64,000 nt of DNA from Solibacillus sp. FSL H8-0538 (GTDB lineage: Bacteria; Bacillota; Bacilli; Bacillales_A; Planococcaceae), in NCBI RefSeq assembly GCF_038003525.1, contig NZ_JBBOPI010000001.1, positions 2,907,001 to 2,971,000 on the forward strand, written 5' to 3'. The position numbers and the translations under genes were made by a program. Shown here piece after piece: positions 41,001 to 50,030 of the stretch. The stretch's first letter is position 1. Every line of letters starts with the position of its first letter. The notes beneath the pieces are model-generated. The model was not told the DNA's origin. It was given only the letters and a program-made list of their open reading frames with translations, and did no database searches.

Positions 41001-41502
41001 AGAGCGCACTCCCATCTAATTCGACTTTTAATTTTTCTCGTCCGCGTTTCAGTCTTGTTTTTATTGTATTTACCGGGCATTGCATTAGCTCAGCTATTTC
41101 CTCAGTTGACATTTCTTTATAATAGTAGAACACAATGACTTCTCGGTATTTCACCGGCAATTTTAGCACGGCATGACCAAGCAGTTTTGACTCATCATTT
41201 TCAAGGACTAGCTGTTCTGCAGACACACTGCCTTTAAAAATAGACTGTATTTTTGTTGTGACAAAGGTATTTTTGTAGTGCCAGCTGCGTAAGTAATCAT
41301 GACAGCGATTAATCGTCATCCGAAATAAATATGTTCTATACGACGAACCCCCGCGGAAATCAGTTCGCTTTTCAAACGCCTTCAACAATACGTCCTGAAC
41401 AATGTCTTCTGCAATTTCTCTATTTTTCACATATGTAAAAGCAAGGCGGAGCAATTCTTCCCCGTGTATTTTAATAAATGCTTCCAGTTGTTCCGTCTGC
41501 AC
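40966..41502 (-). CDS. ECF-family RNA polymerase sigma factor
   Basis: A 178-aa sigma-70 relative with region 2 (LRLAFTYVKNREIAEDIVQDVLLKAFEKR...FRMTINRCHDYLR) and region 4 (LPVKYREVIVFYYYKEMSTEEIAELMQCPVNTIKTRLKRGREKL); regions 1.1 and 3 are absent. Its own upstream region carries a good ECF-type promoter, suggesting autoregulation. Its 3' end overlaps the downstream anti-sigma gene. Confidence 0.93.
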   Translation of the reverse strand: MQTEQLEAFIKIHGEELLRLAFTYVKNREIAEDIVQDVLLKAFEKRTDFRGGSSYRTYLFRMTINRCHDYLRSWHYKNTFVTTKIQSIFKGSVSAEQLVLENDESKLLGHAVLKLPVKYREVIVFYYYKEMSTEEIAELMQCPVNTIKTRLKRGREKLKVELDGSALYEGFQNQEKYW

Positions 41503-41538
41503 GTAATTCCTCCCTTATTTATCAAATTCACCTCACGT

Positions 41539-41567
41539 TAGACGGAGCAAAACAGCAAACCGTTTCA
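41539..41567 (-). promoter_or_regulatory. Predicted ECF-type autoregulatory promoter
   Basis: On the minus strand TGAAAC (-35) and CGTCTA (-10) are 17 bases apart, closely resembling B. subtilis SigW/SigX/SigV-type promoters. The -10 lies 37 bases before the sigma gene start. Confidence 0.7.
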
Positions 41568-41659
41568 CTATTGTTGATTTTTCCCACAAAAGTGGTAAGA
41601 TAATTGAAATCTCATTTTTTGGGTATATTATAACTTAAATCTTAATGGAGGTGACTAGG

Positions 41660-42184
41660 ATGCGAGTACTATTAAATGTGAATGGAATGTCCCAGTATAG
41701 TGCGGAAGTTCGTCCTGAGTATCAAAGTTCTGCATGTGGTCCCACAACTGCGCACGTTATTTTAAATTATTTATCCCAAGATGAAGCAATCATTAATAAA
41801 GATGTAAATGAATGGTACAAAACGCTTGGCGGCACTAAAATTGGCCTTTTCAAGTGGCGCATGATTAAAAATCTACGCAATGCACTTGGTCCTAATTGGA
41901 CAATCGATAGCTGCTCTTTAACGGAAGCTATTGAACAGCTTCGAATTGGTAATCCAGTTGCCATGAAGTTCGACAATTATTTTACATTGCAGTTTTTATC
42001 AAAAATTAAGCCACTCTTCAAATATCACTGGGTTCCACTTATCGGCTATGAAATTAAGGACGATGAACTTCATTTAATTATTCATGATAACGGCGGCCGC
42101 AACCGCGAAAGTCAATTGCGCACATTCCGCTACGAAGATAATCGCCGAGTATTAAGCTTTGTAAAAATTGAACCGAAGTTTTAA
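41660..42184 (+). CDS. C39-like cysteine peptidase family protein
   Basis: A 174-aa papain-fold protein of the Peptidase_C39_2 type. Likely catalytic residues are Cys26 (SSACGPTTA), His123 (KYHWVPLIGY) and an Asp/Asn in IIHDNGGRN. There is no signal peptide or membrane helix, so it should act in the cytosol. The substrate is unknown, and double-glycine leader processing is not implied without a transporter. The start is the ATG at 41660 with GGAGGTGA upstream; an earlier ATG at 41645 lies inside that site's region. Confidence 0.8.
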   Translation: MRVLLNVNGMSQYSAEVRPEYQSSACGPTTAHVILNYLSQDEAIINKDVNEWYKTLGGTKIGLFKWRMIKNLRNALGPNWTIDSCSLTEAIEQLRIGNPVAMKFDNYFTLQFLSKIKPLFKYHWVPLIGYEIKDDELHLIIHDNGGRNRESQLRTFRYEDNRRVLSFVKIEPKF

Positions 42185-42186
42185 CA

Positions 42187-42212
42187 CAGCAGAAGCGATC
42201 TGCTGTTTTTTT
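42187..42212 (+). terminator. Terminator after the C39-like gene
   Basis: CAGCAG and CTGCTG arms around AAGCGAT, followed by seven T. Confidence 0.88.
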
Positions 42213-42297
42213 ATGTTTGTGTTAAGAAATATGGCAGCTCTATTTAGTGCTTTCCTCACTCTAATAAGTTATATCCTACTTCTCCCCTCCACCCATA

Positions 42298-42329
42298 CAA
42301 AAAGACAAGCCCATTTCTAGACTTGTCCT
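42298..42329 (-). terminator. Terminator after the exonuclease gene
   Basis: GGACAAG and CTTGTC arms followed by TTTTTG on the minus strand, right after the stop codon. Confidence 0.7.
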
Positions 42330-42336
42330 TCATTTA

Positions 42337-43224
42337 TTATAGTAATGAATACAGTGAACGCGCATGCTTCGCAATTAAACGGTAACCTTTACCTTCTAAG
42401 TTCGCAAAAGTGCCGTTCTCATAATCTTCTAATCGCAAACGTTCAAGCTCAGTATCAATCTGTGCCTGACAATTAATTTCTGCAAGCTGATGAGATAGCT
42501 TCAGCATGTCTACGTTTTCACTAATTTTCGAACGTTGCCCTGGCTTCAACGTATCAAGCGCATTTAGTACACCGTCAATGGAGCCGTGATTTTGAATAAG
42601 TTGAAGTGCCGTTTTTGGACCAATCCCCTTAACACCCGGATAGCCATCGCTCGAATCGCCCATAAATGCTTTCACCTGAGCGAATTGTTTTGGTGAAATA
42701 GCATATTCCTCGACAAAACGTGCCTCTGAATATACATCATATTCTGTATACCCCTTTTTCGTAAACGCGATTGTCGTTGAAGGATTTAGCAGCTGCAGTA
42801 AATCCTTATCGCCACTAATAATCGTAATATCCGCGTCGTTCTTCCACTTCTCCACCATCGATCCGATCAAATCATCTGCCTCTAAGCCTTTAACACCGAA
42901 GTTTTTCCAGCCGATCATTTCAGATACTTCTTTTGCCATATCAAATTGCGGTAGCATTTCCTCTGGTGGTGCTGGACGGTTTGCTTTGTAGCCGTCGAAT
43001 AAATCATTACGGAAAGTATGTGCCCCCATATCCCAGCATACGGCTAAATGCGTTGGCTTCATTAAGTTTTGTGCCGTTAATACGTGACGCGCGAAGCCTT
43101 GTACACCATTAGACGGCGTGCCATCCTCAAGTCGAATAAATTGGTTCATTGCGGCTGACGCGAAAAACGAACGGAATAATAGTGCCATCCCGTCTACTAC
43201 TAGTAAATGTGGTTTATTTGTCAT
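42337..43224 (-). CDS. ypcP: 5'-3' exonuclease (FEN-like, YpcP type)
   Basis: A 295-aa stand-alone version of the DNA polymerase I 5'-nuclease domain, which removes RNA primers and flaps. Metal-binding acidic residues appear in LVVDGMALLFR, WDMGAHTFRNDLFDGYKANR, GLEADDLIG and IISGDKDLLQLL. The H3TH DNA-binding motif is VKGIGPKTALQLIQ. Length and motifs match B. subtilis YpcP. AGAGAGG precedes the ATG. It appears monocistronic with its own terminator. Confidence 0.93.
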   Translation of the reverse strand: MTNKPHLLVVDGMALLFRSFFASAAMNQFIRLEDGTPSNGVQGFARHVLTAQNLMKPTHLAVCWDMGAHTFRNDLFDGYKANRPAPPEEMLPQFDMAKEVSEMIGWKNFGVKGLEADDLIGSMVEKWKNDADITIISGDKDLLQLLNPSTTIAFTKKGYTEYDVYSEARFVEEYAISPKQFAQVKAFMGDSSDGYPGVKGIGPKTALQLIQNHGSIDGVLNALDTLKPGQRSKISENVDMLKLSHQLAEINCQAQIDTELERLRLEDYENGTFANLEGKGYRLIAKHARSLYSLL

Positions 43225-43321
43225 TTCATTAATTCCTCTCTCTTTAAGTCCTCCTATTATAGCAAAATATTAATTGTTCTCATTGAAATCTGTCCTCGAA
43301 TATTTCTTAATACTTATACTT

Positions 43322-43462
43322 CCCTCGCATTTATTGACTATACGGATCCAGAAATAACATTATCACAAGACAATAATTTAACACGTATGGAACTAGCAGC
43401 TTGGATGGCTGATTTTTTCGGATTACAAGGTAGCACTTGTAGGTATCGTTTTTTGGAAACGT
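43322..43462 (+). pseudogene. Possible C-terminal gene remnant, family not recognised
   Basis: A short frame reads FIDYTDPEITLSQDNNL then ELAAWMADFFGLQG, text that looks protein-derived, with no start codon context or ribosome-binding site. It lies in the 300-base gap upstream of the exonuclease gene, on the opposite strand. The rest of the gap shows only the hutH terminator. Confidence 0.3.
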
Positions 43463-43489
43463 AAATCTACTAAATAGACAAATAAATAA

Positions 43490-43527
43490 CCCAGATGTCC
43501 CCCAAAACTGAGGGCCATCTAGGTTTT
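43490..43527 (-). terminator. Terminator after hutH
   Basis: CCTAGATGGCCC and GGGACATCTGGG arms (one mismatch per side) followed by a T-rich tract on the minus strand. Confidence 0.65.
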
Positions 43528-45008
43528 TACGGTGCTAAGTACAGCGCAAGCATTTCAACATCTTTACTAAAAATTCGGTCTCCCGTAATTGCAGGAACTA
43601 TCGCACGCACCTCCTGCCACTTTTCAAACAGCTTTGGCGCCATTAAATCCGTTCCCCGATATTCTGCTGCCTGTGCCGCACAAAAGGCCTCAATCGCTAG
43701 CACTCGCCTAACGTTTTGAATAATAGAATAAGCATGACGTGCCCCCGTTGTTCCCATACTGACATGATCCTCTTGATTGGCCGAAGACGGAATGGAATCA
43801 ACCGATGCCGGGTACGCCAGCGTTTTATTTTCTGAAACTAAGCTTGCCGCACTATACTGCAAAATCATGGCGCCCGATTGCAAACCAGGCGCTGCACTTA
43901 AAAATGGTGGTAATCCTACGTTTAATGAAGGATTGACTAAACGCTCAATGCGCCGCTCGGACACATTAGCTAATTCGGACATGCCAATTTTTAAAAAGTC
44001 CATTGCAAAGGCAATCGGCTGCCCGTGGAAGTTCCCACCTGAAATAACGAGTGCCCCGTCCTCAAAAATAAGCGGATTATCCGTTGCTGCATTCATTTCA
44101 ATTTCCAATTTATCTTTAACATAACCGAGCACCTGCCAGCTAGCACCATGGATTTGTGGAATGCATCGCAAGGAATACGGATCTTGCACGCGCATCTCCC
44201 CTTGAACAGTTGTCAGCTGGCTCCCTTTTAGCCATGCTCGCATACGTGTGGCAACATCACTTTGCTCCTTAAAGCCGCGCGCCTCATGCACGGCCGGGTG
44301 AAACGCATCAAGGATTCCGCGCAAGCTCTCTAACGTCATTGCCGCAATCCATTCACTAGCATACGCTAGCTTTTCCGCTTCAATATAATTGACGACGCCT
44401 TGCGCGGTCATTGCCTGTGTACCATTAATGAGAGCAAGTCCTTCTTTTGCACGAAGTTCAATCGGCTCAAGTCCTTGCTCAGCCCATACTTCATTTGCTG
44501 GCCTCTGCTGACCATTTACCACAACTTCCCCTTCACCAATAAGGGCGAGCACTAAATGCGAAAGCGGCGCTAAATCACCGGACGCACCGAGCGAACCTTG
44601 CTGAGGAATCACCGGATGAATAGACGCGTTTACCATAAATTCTAAGCGCTCTAACACCTGTAAACGAATACCTGAAAATCCTTTTAATAACGCATTTAAT
44701 CGCAGCACCATCATTGCCCTAGAAACAAGCTCTGGAAATGGCTCGCCTAAACCGCACGCATGCGAACGAATTAAGTTTAACTGAAGCTCATTCACTTCCT
44801 GCTCGGCAATTTTTAAATCACTAAATTTCCCAAACCCTGTATTAATCCCGTACACCGTCTTACCTTCTCTTACAATTCGCTCAACTGCTTGACGGCTTTT
44901 TTGAACACATGCCTTTGCTTCCTCATCAATCTTGATTTTGGCACCGTCATACAAAATCGACTTCATTTGCGCAATTGTTAATGCACTACCGTTTAGTATA
45001 ATCATCAT
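43527..45008 (-). CDS. hutH: Histidine ammonia-lyase HutH
   Basis: Converts histidine to urocanate, the first step of histidine breakdown. The 493-aa product has the Ala142-Ser143-Gly144 triad that cyclises to the MIO cofactor ([14 protein letters not shown]). Other conserved blocks are [10 protein letters not shown] near residue 53 and [14 protein letters not shown]. The start is the ATG at 45008, eight bases after AAAGGA; a start three codons upstream falls inside that site. It follows hutI by 27 bases. Confidence 0.97.
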   Translation of the reverse strand: MMIILNGSALTIAQMKSILYDGAKIKIDEEAKACVQKSRQAVERIVREGKTVYGINTGFGKFSDLKIAEQEVNELQLNLIRSHACGLGEPFPELVSRAMMVLRLNALLKGFSGIRLQVLERLEFMVNASIHPVIPQQGSLGASGDLAPLSHLVLALIGEGEVVVNGQQRPANEVWAEQGLEPIELRAKEGLALINGTQAMTAQGVVNYIEAEKLAYASEWIAAMTLESLRGILDAFHPAVHEARGFKEQSDVATRMRAWLKGSQLTTVQGEMRVQDPYSLRCIPQIHGASWQVLGYVKDKLEIEMNAATDNPLIFEDGALVISGGNFHGQPIAFAMDFLKIGMSELANVSERRIERLVNPSLNVGLPPFLSAAPGLQSGAMILQYSAASLVSENKTLAYPASVDSIPSSANQEDHVSMGTTGARHAYSIIQNVRRVLAIEAFCAAQAAEYRGTDLMAPKLFEKWQEVRAIVPAITGDRIFSKDVEMLALYLAP

Positions 45009-45035
45009 TTTTCGCATCCTTTACGTAAAATGAAA

Positions 45036-46295
45036 TTAACCTACAACTTTCACGCCCTTTTTCCATACTTCATGTACATGATTCACACCAAATATATAGT
45101 GGAGCTTTTGATAATTGGGCACATCCCATACAACTATATCTGCCTGTTTGCCTACTTCAATGGAACCAATCTTGTCCGCCATACCAATCGCACATGCCGC
45201 ATTATACGTTGCCGCACACAGTGTTTCAGCTGGACTCATTCGCATAGTCATACATGCTAGGTTCATGACAAGAGGCATAGATGTCGTAGGAGAAGAGCCA
45301 GGATTACATTCTGTTGAAATCGCAACAGGCACACCTGCAGCTATCATATCTCTCGCACGTGCTGGTTGTTCCTGTAAACATAGAGCCGCAGCAGGAAGTA
45401 AGCACGCAATCACACCTGCATCTGCAAGTGCCTCAATGCCTTCATCACTTGTTTTTAATAAATGCTCTGCTGAAATCGCCCCAACTTTAGCTGCAAGTTG
45501 TGCTCCATCAGAAGCCTCCATTTCATCTGCGTGGATTTTCGGAATTAATCCGTGCGCCTTACCTGCTTCTAAAATGCGCTCGGCTTGCTCCGTTGTGAAC
45601 ACATCTTTTTCACAAAACACATCACAAAACTTCGCTAACTTTTCTTTGGCGATGTGGGGAATCATATCGTTCACGACTATATCAACATACGCATCTGCAT
45701 CGTCCTTGTATTCTTCTGGGATGGCATGTGCCCCCATAAAAGTTGAGACAATTTCCACAGGGTGCTTTTCATTTAAGCGTTGCATTATACGTAATTGCTT
45801 CAGTTCTGTTTCTAAATTTAAGCCATATCCACTTTTACTTTCCAACGTTGTAACACCGTGCGCTAAAAAGGAATCGAGACGTAACGCGGTCGTATTGTAA
45901 ATATGCTCTTCTGATAGTTCGCGTGTTTTTTGCGTTGTCGCTAAAATGCCACCCCCAGCATTTAAAATCTCCATATACCCTTTCCCCTGGATACGCATTT
46001 CGAATTCAAATTCCCTGCTGCCCCCATGCACAATATGCGTATGCGGATCAATTAATCCAGGCGTCACGATTTTACCAGTGGCATCCACAATATATGCTTC
46101 ACTCGCACGTGGTGTACAAAGTGGAATTAATTCCTGCATGGTCCCAACTAGCTGAATAACTCCATCCTCAATCCAAACACTTCCACCTTCGATAATACTA
46201 AGCTCAGACATTGCCTCTTTTGTACGTGGCCCTTTATGGTCGTTTTTTAATGTAATAAGTTGTGCAGCATTTTGAATCCAAACTGATTTTGACAT
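45036..46295 (-). CDS. hutI: Imidazolonepropionase HutI
   Basis: Third enzyme of histidine breakdown (imidazolonepropionate to formiminoglutamate); 419-aa amidohydrolase. Metal ligands are visible in PGLIDPHTHIVHGGSR, IHADEMEASD and AVAISTECNPGSSP-like segments (VAISTECNPG). AAGGGGG precedes the ATG. It is transcribed ahead of hutH. Urocanase (hutU) and the antiterminator hutP are not next to it, unlike the B. subtilis hutPHUIGM cluster. Confidence 0.97.
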   Translation of the reverse strand: MSKSVWIQNAAQLITLKNDHKGPRTKEAMSELSIIEGGSVWIEDGVIQLVGTMQELIPLCTPRASEAYIVDATGKIVTPGLIDPHTHIVHGGSREFEFEMRIQGKGYMEILNAGGGILATTQKTRELSEEHIYNTTALRLDSFLAHGVTTLESKSGYGLNLETELKQLRIMQRLNEKHPVEIVSTFMGAHAIPEEYKDDADAYVDIVVNDMIPHIAKEKLAKFCDVFCEKDVFTTEQAERILEAGKAHGLIPKIHADEMEASDGAQLAAKVGAISAEHLLKTSDEGIEALADAGVIACLLPAAALCLQEQPARARDMIAAGVPVAISTECNPGSSPTTSMPLVMNLACMTMRMSPAETLCAATYNAACAIGMADKIGSIEVGKQADIVVWDVPNYQKLHYIFGVNHVHEVWKKGVKVVG

Positions 46296-46439
46296 TTTTG
46301 CATCCCCCTTTGTATCATATGAACGATTAATCGCCTCGTAATTTTAATCCGAATCTTATATTCCATTATTAGCTATAAAATACATTTTTTCCACACGTAT
46401 TTTCTTATATTCCCTAAACTAATAGGCTCATATGTTTAG

Positions 46440-46560
46440 AAAAGCACAGTCGCGCCTATTTGCACGCGACAAGCTGCTTGCGAAGTAAACGCTTCACGAC
46501 TTTCGCCCCTGGAATAGAAGCGACCTCAAGCGTACGGCACAAATGCCTAGACATGGTTAA
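46440..46560 (+). repeat. Dispersed repeat, family B, copy 4 (upstream of hutI)
   Basis: Contains GAAGCGACCTCAAGCGTACG then GCACAAATGCCTAGACATGG, the conserved family B end. It lies between the ubiB terminator and the hutI promoter region. The 46296-46440 part holds no gene. Confidence 0.75.
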
Positions 46561-46578
46561 AAAGTTATACTTACTTAG

Positions 46579-46625
46579 CAAAAAAAAGATTGCTTCCAAC
46601 GTGTGACATCACGCTCGAGGCAACC
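46579..46625 (-). terminator. Terminator after the UbiB-family gene
   Basis: GGTTGC...CACG and CGTG...GCAATC imperfect long stem, followed by eight T on the minus strand. Confidence 0.8.
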
Positions 46626-46630
46626 TTTAC

Positions 46631-48631
46631 TTATTGCGTTCGCTTCATATCTCGAATCGCCTGGATTGACAGACGTACGAGTAAAATCGCACATAAAAAC
46701 AGTCCTAAATATGCAGCTGTATTTAAATAGATCGCATAAGCGCTATGCATAAACTGCGAAATTGCAAGCAACGCGACTGAAATGATCCCAAATGTAATCC
46801 CGACGAATAATAGCACAAGCCTTGAAAATAGCTGCGTCACAAACATGGCATTTTTCTTATCGGAGAAAATGTCATGATGCAGTATGATTTTGCCGCTCTC
46901 AACCTTTTTAAAGAGTTGATCTATGCGTCGTGGTAGCTTGCTCAAATTCGGTAGTATCATTGCAAGTTCTTCTTCAATACGGTCCTTCGTCGCTAGTGGT
47001 TCCTTAAACGGCTGCTTGAGGCTTGATTTAATATAGGCGTTTGAGAAATTCTTTGCCTCACTAAAAATATCAAAATTCTCATGAATAATTCGTAGCGTCC
47101 CGTCCAATGTCACAATTGCTCGAAGTGCTACACTTACGGCTGGGTAAAAGTGCAAACCAAATTCACGGACAACGGAAAATAATGAATAAATAAGCTCATC
47201 AGTTGGAATGCGCTCAACATAAGCAATTTTCAACATAATTTGGCTGATGGCCTGCTCAATTTCCTGTCGTTCTACCTCATCTGCATTTTCCACAAGTAAC
47301 GTAATCCCATCAAAAATAACTCCTGCATCATTCTGATGAATACCTACTAAAAATAACTTTAACCCTTCCTGCTGTTGGCTCGCCAGTCTCCCTACCGCAC
47401 CAAAATCAAGGAGCGTCGTGGCGCCGGACCAATTATCAATATAAATATTTCCTGGATGTGGATCCGCATGAAATATCCCTGAAATGAGTGCCTGTTCTAA
47501 AAAAGAGTAAAGTAAGGTTTGCGCAAATTCATGACGATCGATATTAAAGTGCTCAAACACTTCATCACCATTTGTTACAGACTTGCCTTCCACATATTGC
47601 ATGACAAGCAGATTGGCATTACTATGCTCCGCATAAACACGCGGAATATTCACTTTTAGCAAGCTTTTCTTCATCACATTTGTAACTTGTATCATATTGC
47701 GTGCCTCAATATTAAAATCAATCTCTTCGCGCAGTGCATGCGCGAAACCAACTGCTAGTTCACGGAAGCCCAAGTTTTCCGCCCACTGAGATTTACTTGA
47801 AACCCAGTTCGCAAATTCAACTAAAATACTTAAATCCTCACGCATAATATTCCTGACATCCGGTCGTAAAAGTTTCACGACAACTTGTTCATTCGTTTTA
47901 CGCAAAATAGCCCTATGAACTTGACCAATAGATCCAGCTGCAAGTGGCTCTTCATTAAAATAAGAGAAAACTTCTTCGACTTTCACATTTAAATTATTCT
48001 TTAAAATGGTGTTAACCTGCTCTTTTGAAAGGGGTCGAACGTTTTTTTGTAATTTTTCTAGTTCTTCGATAAATACCGGTGAAAATAACTCTTTACGCGT
48101 TGAGAGCACCTGACCGAACTTAATAAAAATCCCGCCGCACTGTTCGAGTGTATCGCGTAGTGCTTTTGCCAATTCACGTTCATCATCACGGTACCTTGCA
48201 TACTTCATCGTACGCGTAATTCCATTCGTCACAGCAATACGTAGTACTTGACGCAATCGCTTCTGCTGACGCCAATAGCTATACAAGGTTTTTATTAGGG
48301 AACGTTTTCCGGTCATTCGTTCACCGTTTTCGTTTAATTCAATCGGATCAAATAGCTCGAAAAATAAATAGAGTAGCATCGAAATTAATAACATACTCCC
48401 TATCCACAAAAGTGTTGCCACATTGACCACATTCGGCATGAGACCTTTCTCTAAATAACTCGTTTCACGTAAATACGTATACCAAAATACAAAGGTTGTA
48501 AAAGACACACTTATAACTACGGATAAAAATCGCTTCGTTAAATTAATATTCGAGCCAATTAATCGACCGCTTACGAAATAAATAATAACGGAAACGATAA
48601 TTATTTGAATGATAAACGGTATACCACTCAT
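46631..48631 (-). CDS. UbiB/ABC1-family protein kinase-like membrane protein
   Basis: A 666-aa atypical kinase of the AarF/UbiB/Coq8 family. About three N-terminal membrane helices (1-90) come first. The kinase-like domain (about 165-520) carries the family KxGQ motif in GIFIKFGQVLSTR, the Ala-rich loop AAGSIGQVHRA, the ATP lysine in VVVKLLRPD, HADPHPGNI (catalytic loop) and LLDFGAVG (metal). Two C-terminal membrane helices (about 600-655) end the protein. Family members support isoprenoid-quinone or lipid metabolism through ATPase activity; the Bacillus role is poorly known. Starts 13 bases after the OsmC-like gene, so the two form an operon. Confidence 0.9.
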   Translation of the reverse strand: MSGIPFIIQIIIVSVIIYFVSGRLIGSNINLTKRFLSVVISVSFTTFVFWYTYLRETSYLEKGLMPNVVNVATLLWIGSMLLISMLLYLFFELFDPIELNENGERMTGKRSLIKTLYSYWRQQKRLRQVLRIAVTNGITRTMKYARYRDDERELAKALRDTLEQCGGIFIKFGQVLSTRKELFSPVFIEELEKLQKNVRPLSKEQVNTILKNNLNVKVEEVFSYFNEEPLAAGSIGQVHRAILRKTNEQVVVKLLRPDVRNIMREDLSILVEFANWVSSKSQWAENLGFRELAVGFAHALREEIDFNIEARNMIQVTNVMKKSLLKVNIPRVYAEHSNANLLVMQYVEGKSVTNGDEVFEHFNIDRHEFAQTLLYSFLEQALISGIFHADPHPGNIYIDNWSGATTLLDFGAVGRLASQQQEGLKLFLVGIHQNDAGVIFDGITLLVENADEVERQEIEQAISQIMLKIAYVERIPTDELIYSLFSVVREFGLHFYPAVSVALRAIVTLDGTLRIIHENFDIFSEAKNFSNAYIKSSLKQPFKEPLATKDRIEEELAMILPNLSKLPRRIDQLFKKVESGKIILHHDIFSDKKNAMFVTQLFSRLVLLFVGITFGIISVALLAISQFMHSAYAIYLNTAAYLGLFLCAILLVRLSIQAIRDMKRTQ

Positions 48632-48644
48632 TCACTCACATCCC

Positions 48645-49079
48645 TTAATTCAATGTAATAGTTAGCTTAATTTCCACATTTCCTCTAAGTGCCTTACTAA
48701 TCATGCAAGTTTGCTCCGCCTTTTCACCTAAACGGTGGGCCATTTTCTCATTGCGCTCAGAACGCTCCTGCAAACTAATCGTGACATGATGAAGTATTTG
48801 TTCATAAGTAAAGACGCCATTTGTCACGTCCACGATTCCTTCCGATTGCAATTTAAGCTTGGCTTCAATTCCGCTCCGCTCAAGCATGGCCGCAAGTGAA
48901 ATAATATAACATGTTGCCGCAGCTCCGAGTAACATTTCATCTGGATTAGTACCAATACCTGGTCCATCCATCTCCTCAGGAATAGAAATCTCTGTTTTTA
49001 ATTTCATTGCATCTAAACTGCCGACATCATTTCTACCACCTGGCCAATTAATATTCGTAAAAAATTTGTGCTGTCCCAT
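48645..49079 (-). CDS. OsmC/Ohr-family peroxiredoxin-like protein
   Basis: A 144-aa OsmC-fold protein with the two family cysteines in AATCYIISLAAMLE (about residue 57) and AEQTCMISKALRG (about residue 125). In Ohr/OsmC proteins they reduce organic hydroperoxides via a lipoyl or thiol partner. The start text and mid-region (SIPEEMDGPGIGTNPDEMLLGA) fit the YhfA/SACOL-like OsmC subgroup rather than classical Ohr. First gene of a pair with the UbiB-like kinase. Confidence 0.9.
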   Translation of the reverse strand: MGQHKFFTNINWPGGRNDVGSLDAMKLKTEISIPEEMDGPGIGTNPDEMLLGAAATCYIISLAAMLERSGIEAKLKLQSEGIVDVTNGVFTYEQILHHVTISLQERSERNEKMAHRLGEKAEQTCMISKALRGNVEIKLTITLN

Positions 49080-49241
49080 TAATCCTCTTCCTATCCCATT
49101 ACTTTTTTGTCAGAATAATATGTTTAAATCACTATAACATGTTTAAAAGGTGTGAATACAATATACGCTTCGTCATCTATAAAACAGTCATCAAATAGCT
49201 CCACAATACTTTTCGACTAGCGCTAATTCGTAAGTTACAAC

Positions 49242-49278
49242 AAAAAACGGTAGTTGGAATATGACTTCCAACTACCGC
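49242..49278 (-). terminator. Terminator after the GGDEF gene
   Basis: CGGTAGTTGGAA and TTCCAACTACCG perfect 12-bp arms, followed by a T run on the minus strand. Confidence 0.9.
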
Positions 49279-49310
49279 TGATATTATTAATACACTTAGT
49301 CCCTACTTAT

Positions 49311-49925
49311 TTAAATAATCGAATACTGATTGCGGCCCTTGTGCTTAGACTGCTTTAGTGCCTGCTGGGCTAAATCAAATAGTTCCTCAAATTTGTTAAT
49401 TGCGCCTAATTCATTATGGGCAATACCCATGCTTACTGAAAGAGGAATCACCTCATCCTCCCATATAAACGCACTTTCTTGAATATGGGTAAATAAATTA
49501 ATTGCTTGATCAATTCCGCCCTCAAACGAACAATAACGCCAAAATACGGCGAACTCATCATCGCCAGCACGGGCCACAAATGCATGCTCACCTTGAAGTA
49601 ACTCCTCACAGACATTCGCTAAATGCACAAGAATTTGATCGCCTACAGGATGGCCATACAATTCATTCACTGATGCAAAATAATCAATATCAATTGTTGC
49701 ACAAATCACAACATGATTACATAAAGCCGCTTCCTCTAACCATGCCTTCGCTGTGTCAACTAAAAATTGCTCAGTATAGCTTCCCGTTAACTGGTCACAC
49801 TGCCCTAACTCTTTTCGTTCAGTTTGACGACATGATATTATCTTCGCTTGCATACCTTTATCATGAACACGTCCACACACATGGACCCTCACCTGCTGCT
49901 CATGTAATCGCTGTTGCCTCTGCAT
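49311..49925 (-). CDS. GGDEF-domain protein with a variant GDDEF active site
   Basis: A 204-aa protein with a short N-terminal segment (about 1-40) and a single GGDEF domain (about 45-200). The start of the domain (DQLTGSYTEQFLVD) and the metal region (CATIDIDYFASVNELYGHPVGDQIL) are normal, but the signature reads RAGDDEF, giving GDDEF where GGDEF is expected. The second glycine contacts GTP, so diguanylate cyclase activity is doubtful. No sensor domain or membrane helix. The ATG at 49925 is preferred, with GGGGTGA six bases upstream. Single gene with a strong terminator. Confidence 0.85.
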   Translation of the reverse strand: MQRQQRLHEQQVRVHVCGRVHDKGMQAKIISCRQTERKELGQCDQLTGSYTEQFLVDTAKAWLEEAALCNHVVICATIDIDYFASVNELYGHPVGDQILVHLANVCEELLQGEHAFVARAGDDEFAVFWRYCSFEGGIDQAINLFTHIQESAFIWEDEVIPLSVSMGIAHNELGAINKFEELFDLAQQALKQSKHKGRNQYSII

Positions 49926-50030
49926 CTTTATCACCCCAACAAAAAGTAGTCATTAAAACAATATACCTTTAATATATGATTAATAAACCTAATTTATTGT
50001 AGTTATGTAAATAAAATCTCCAAAGTCTTC

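Noticed and set aside
45115-45900. Long plus-strand ORF (261 aa)
   Set aside because: Antisense to hutI, low-complexity Ser/Ala-rich text, no ribosome-binding site; a shadow of hutI codon usage.
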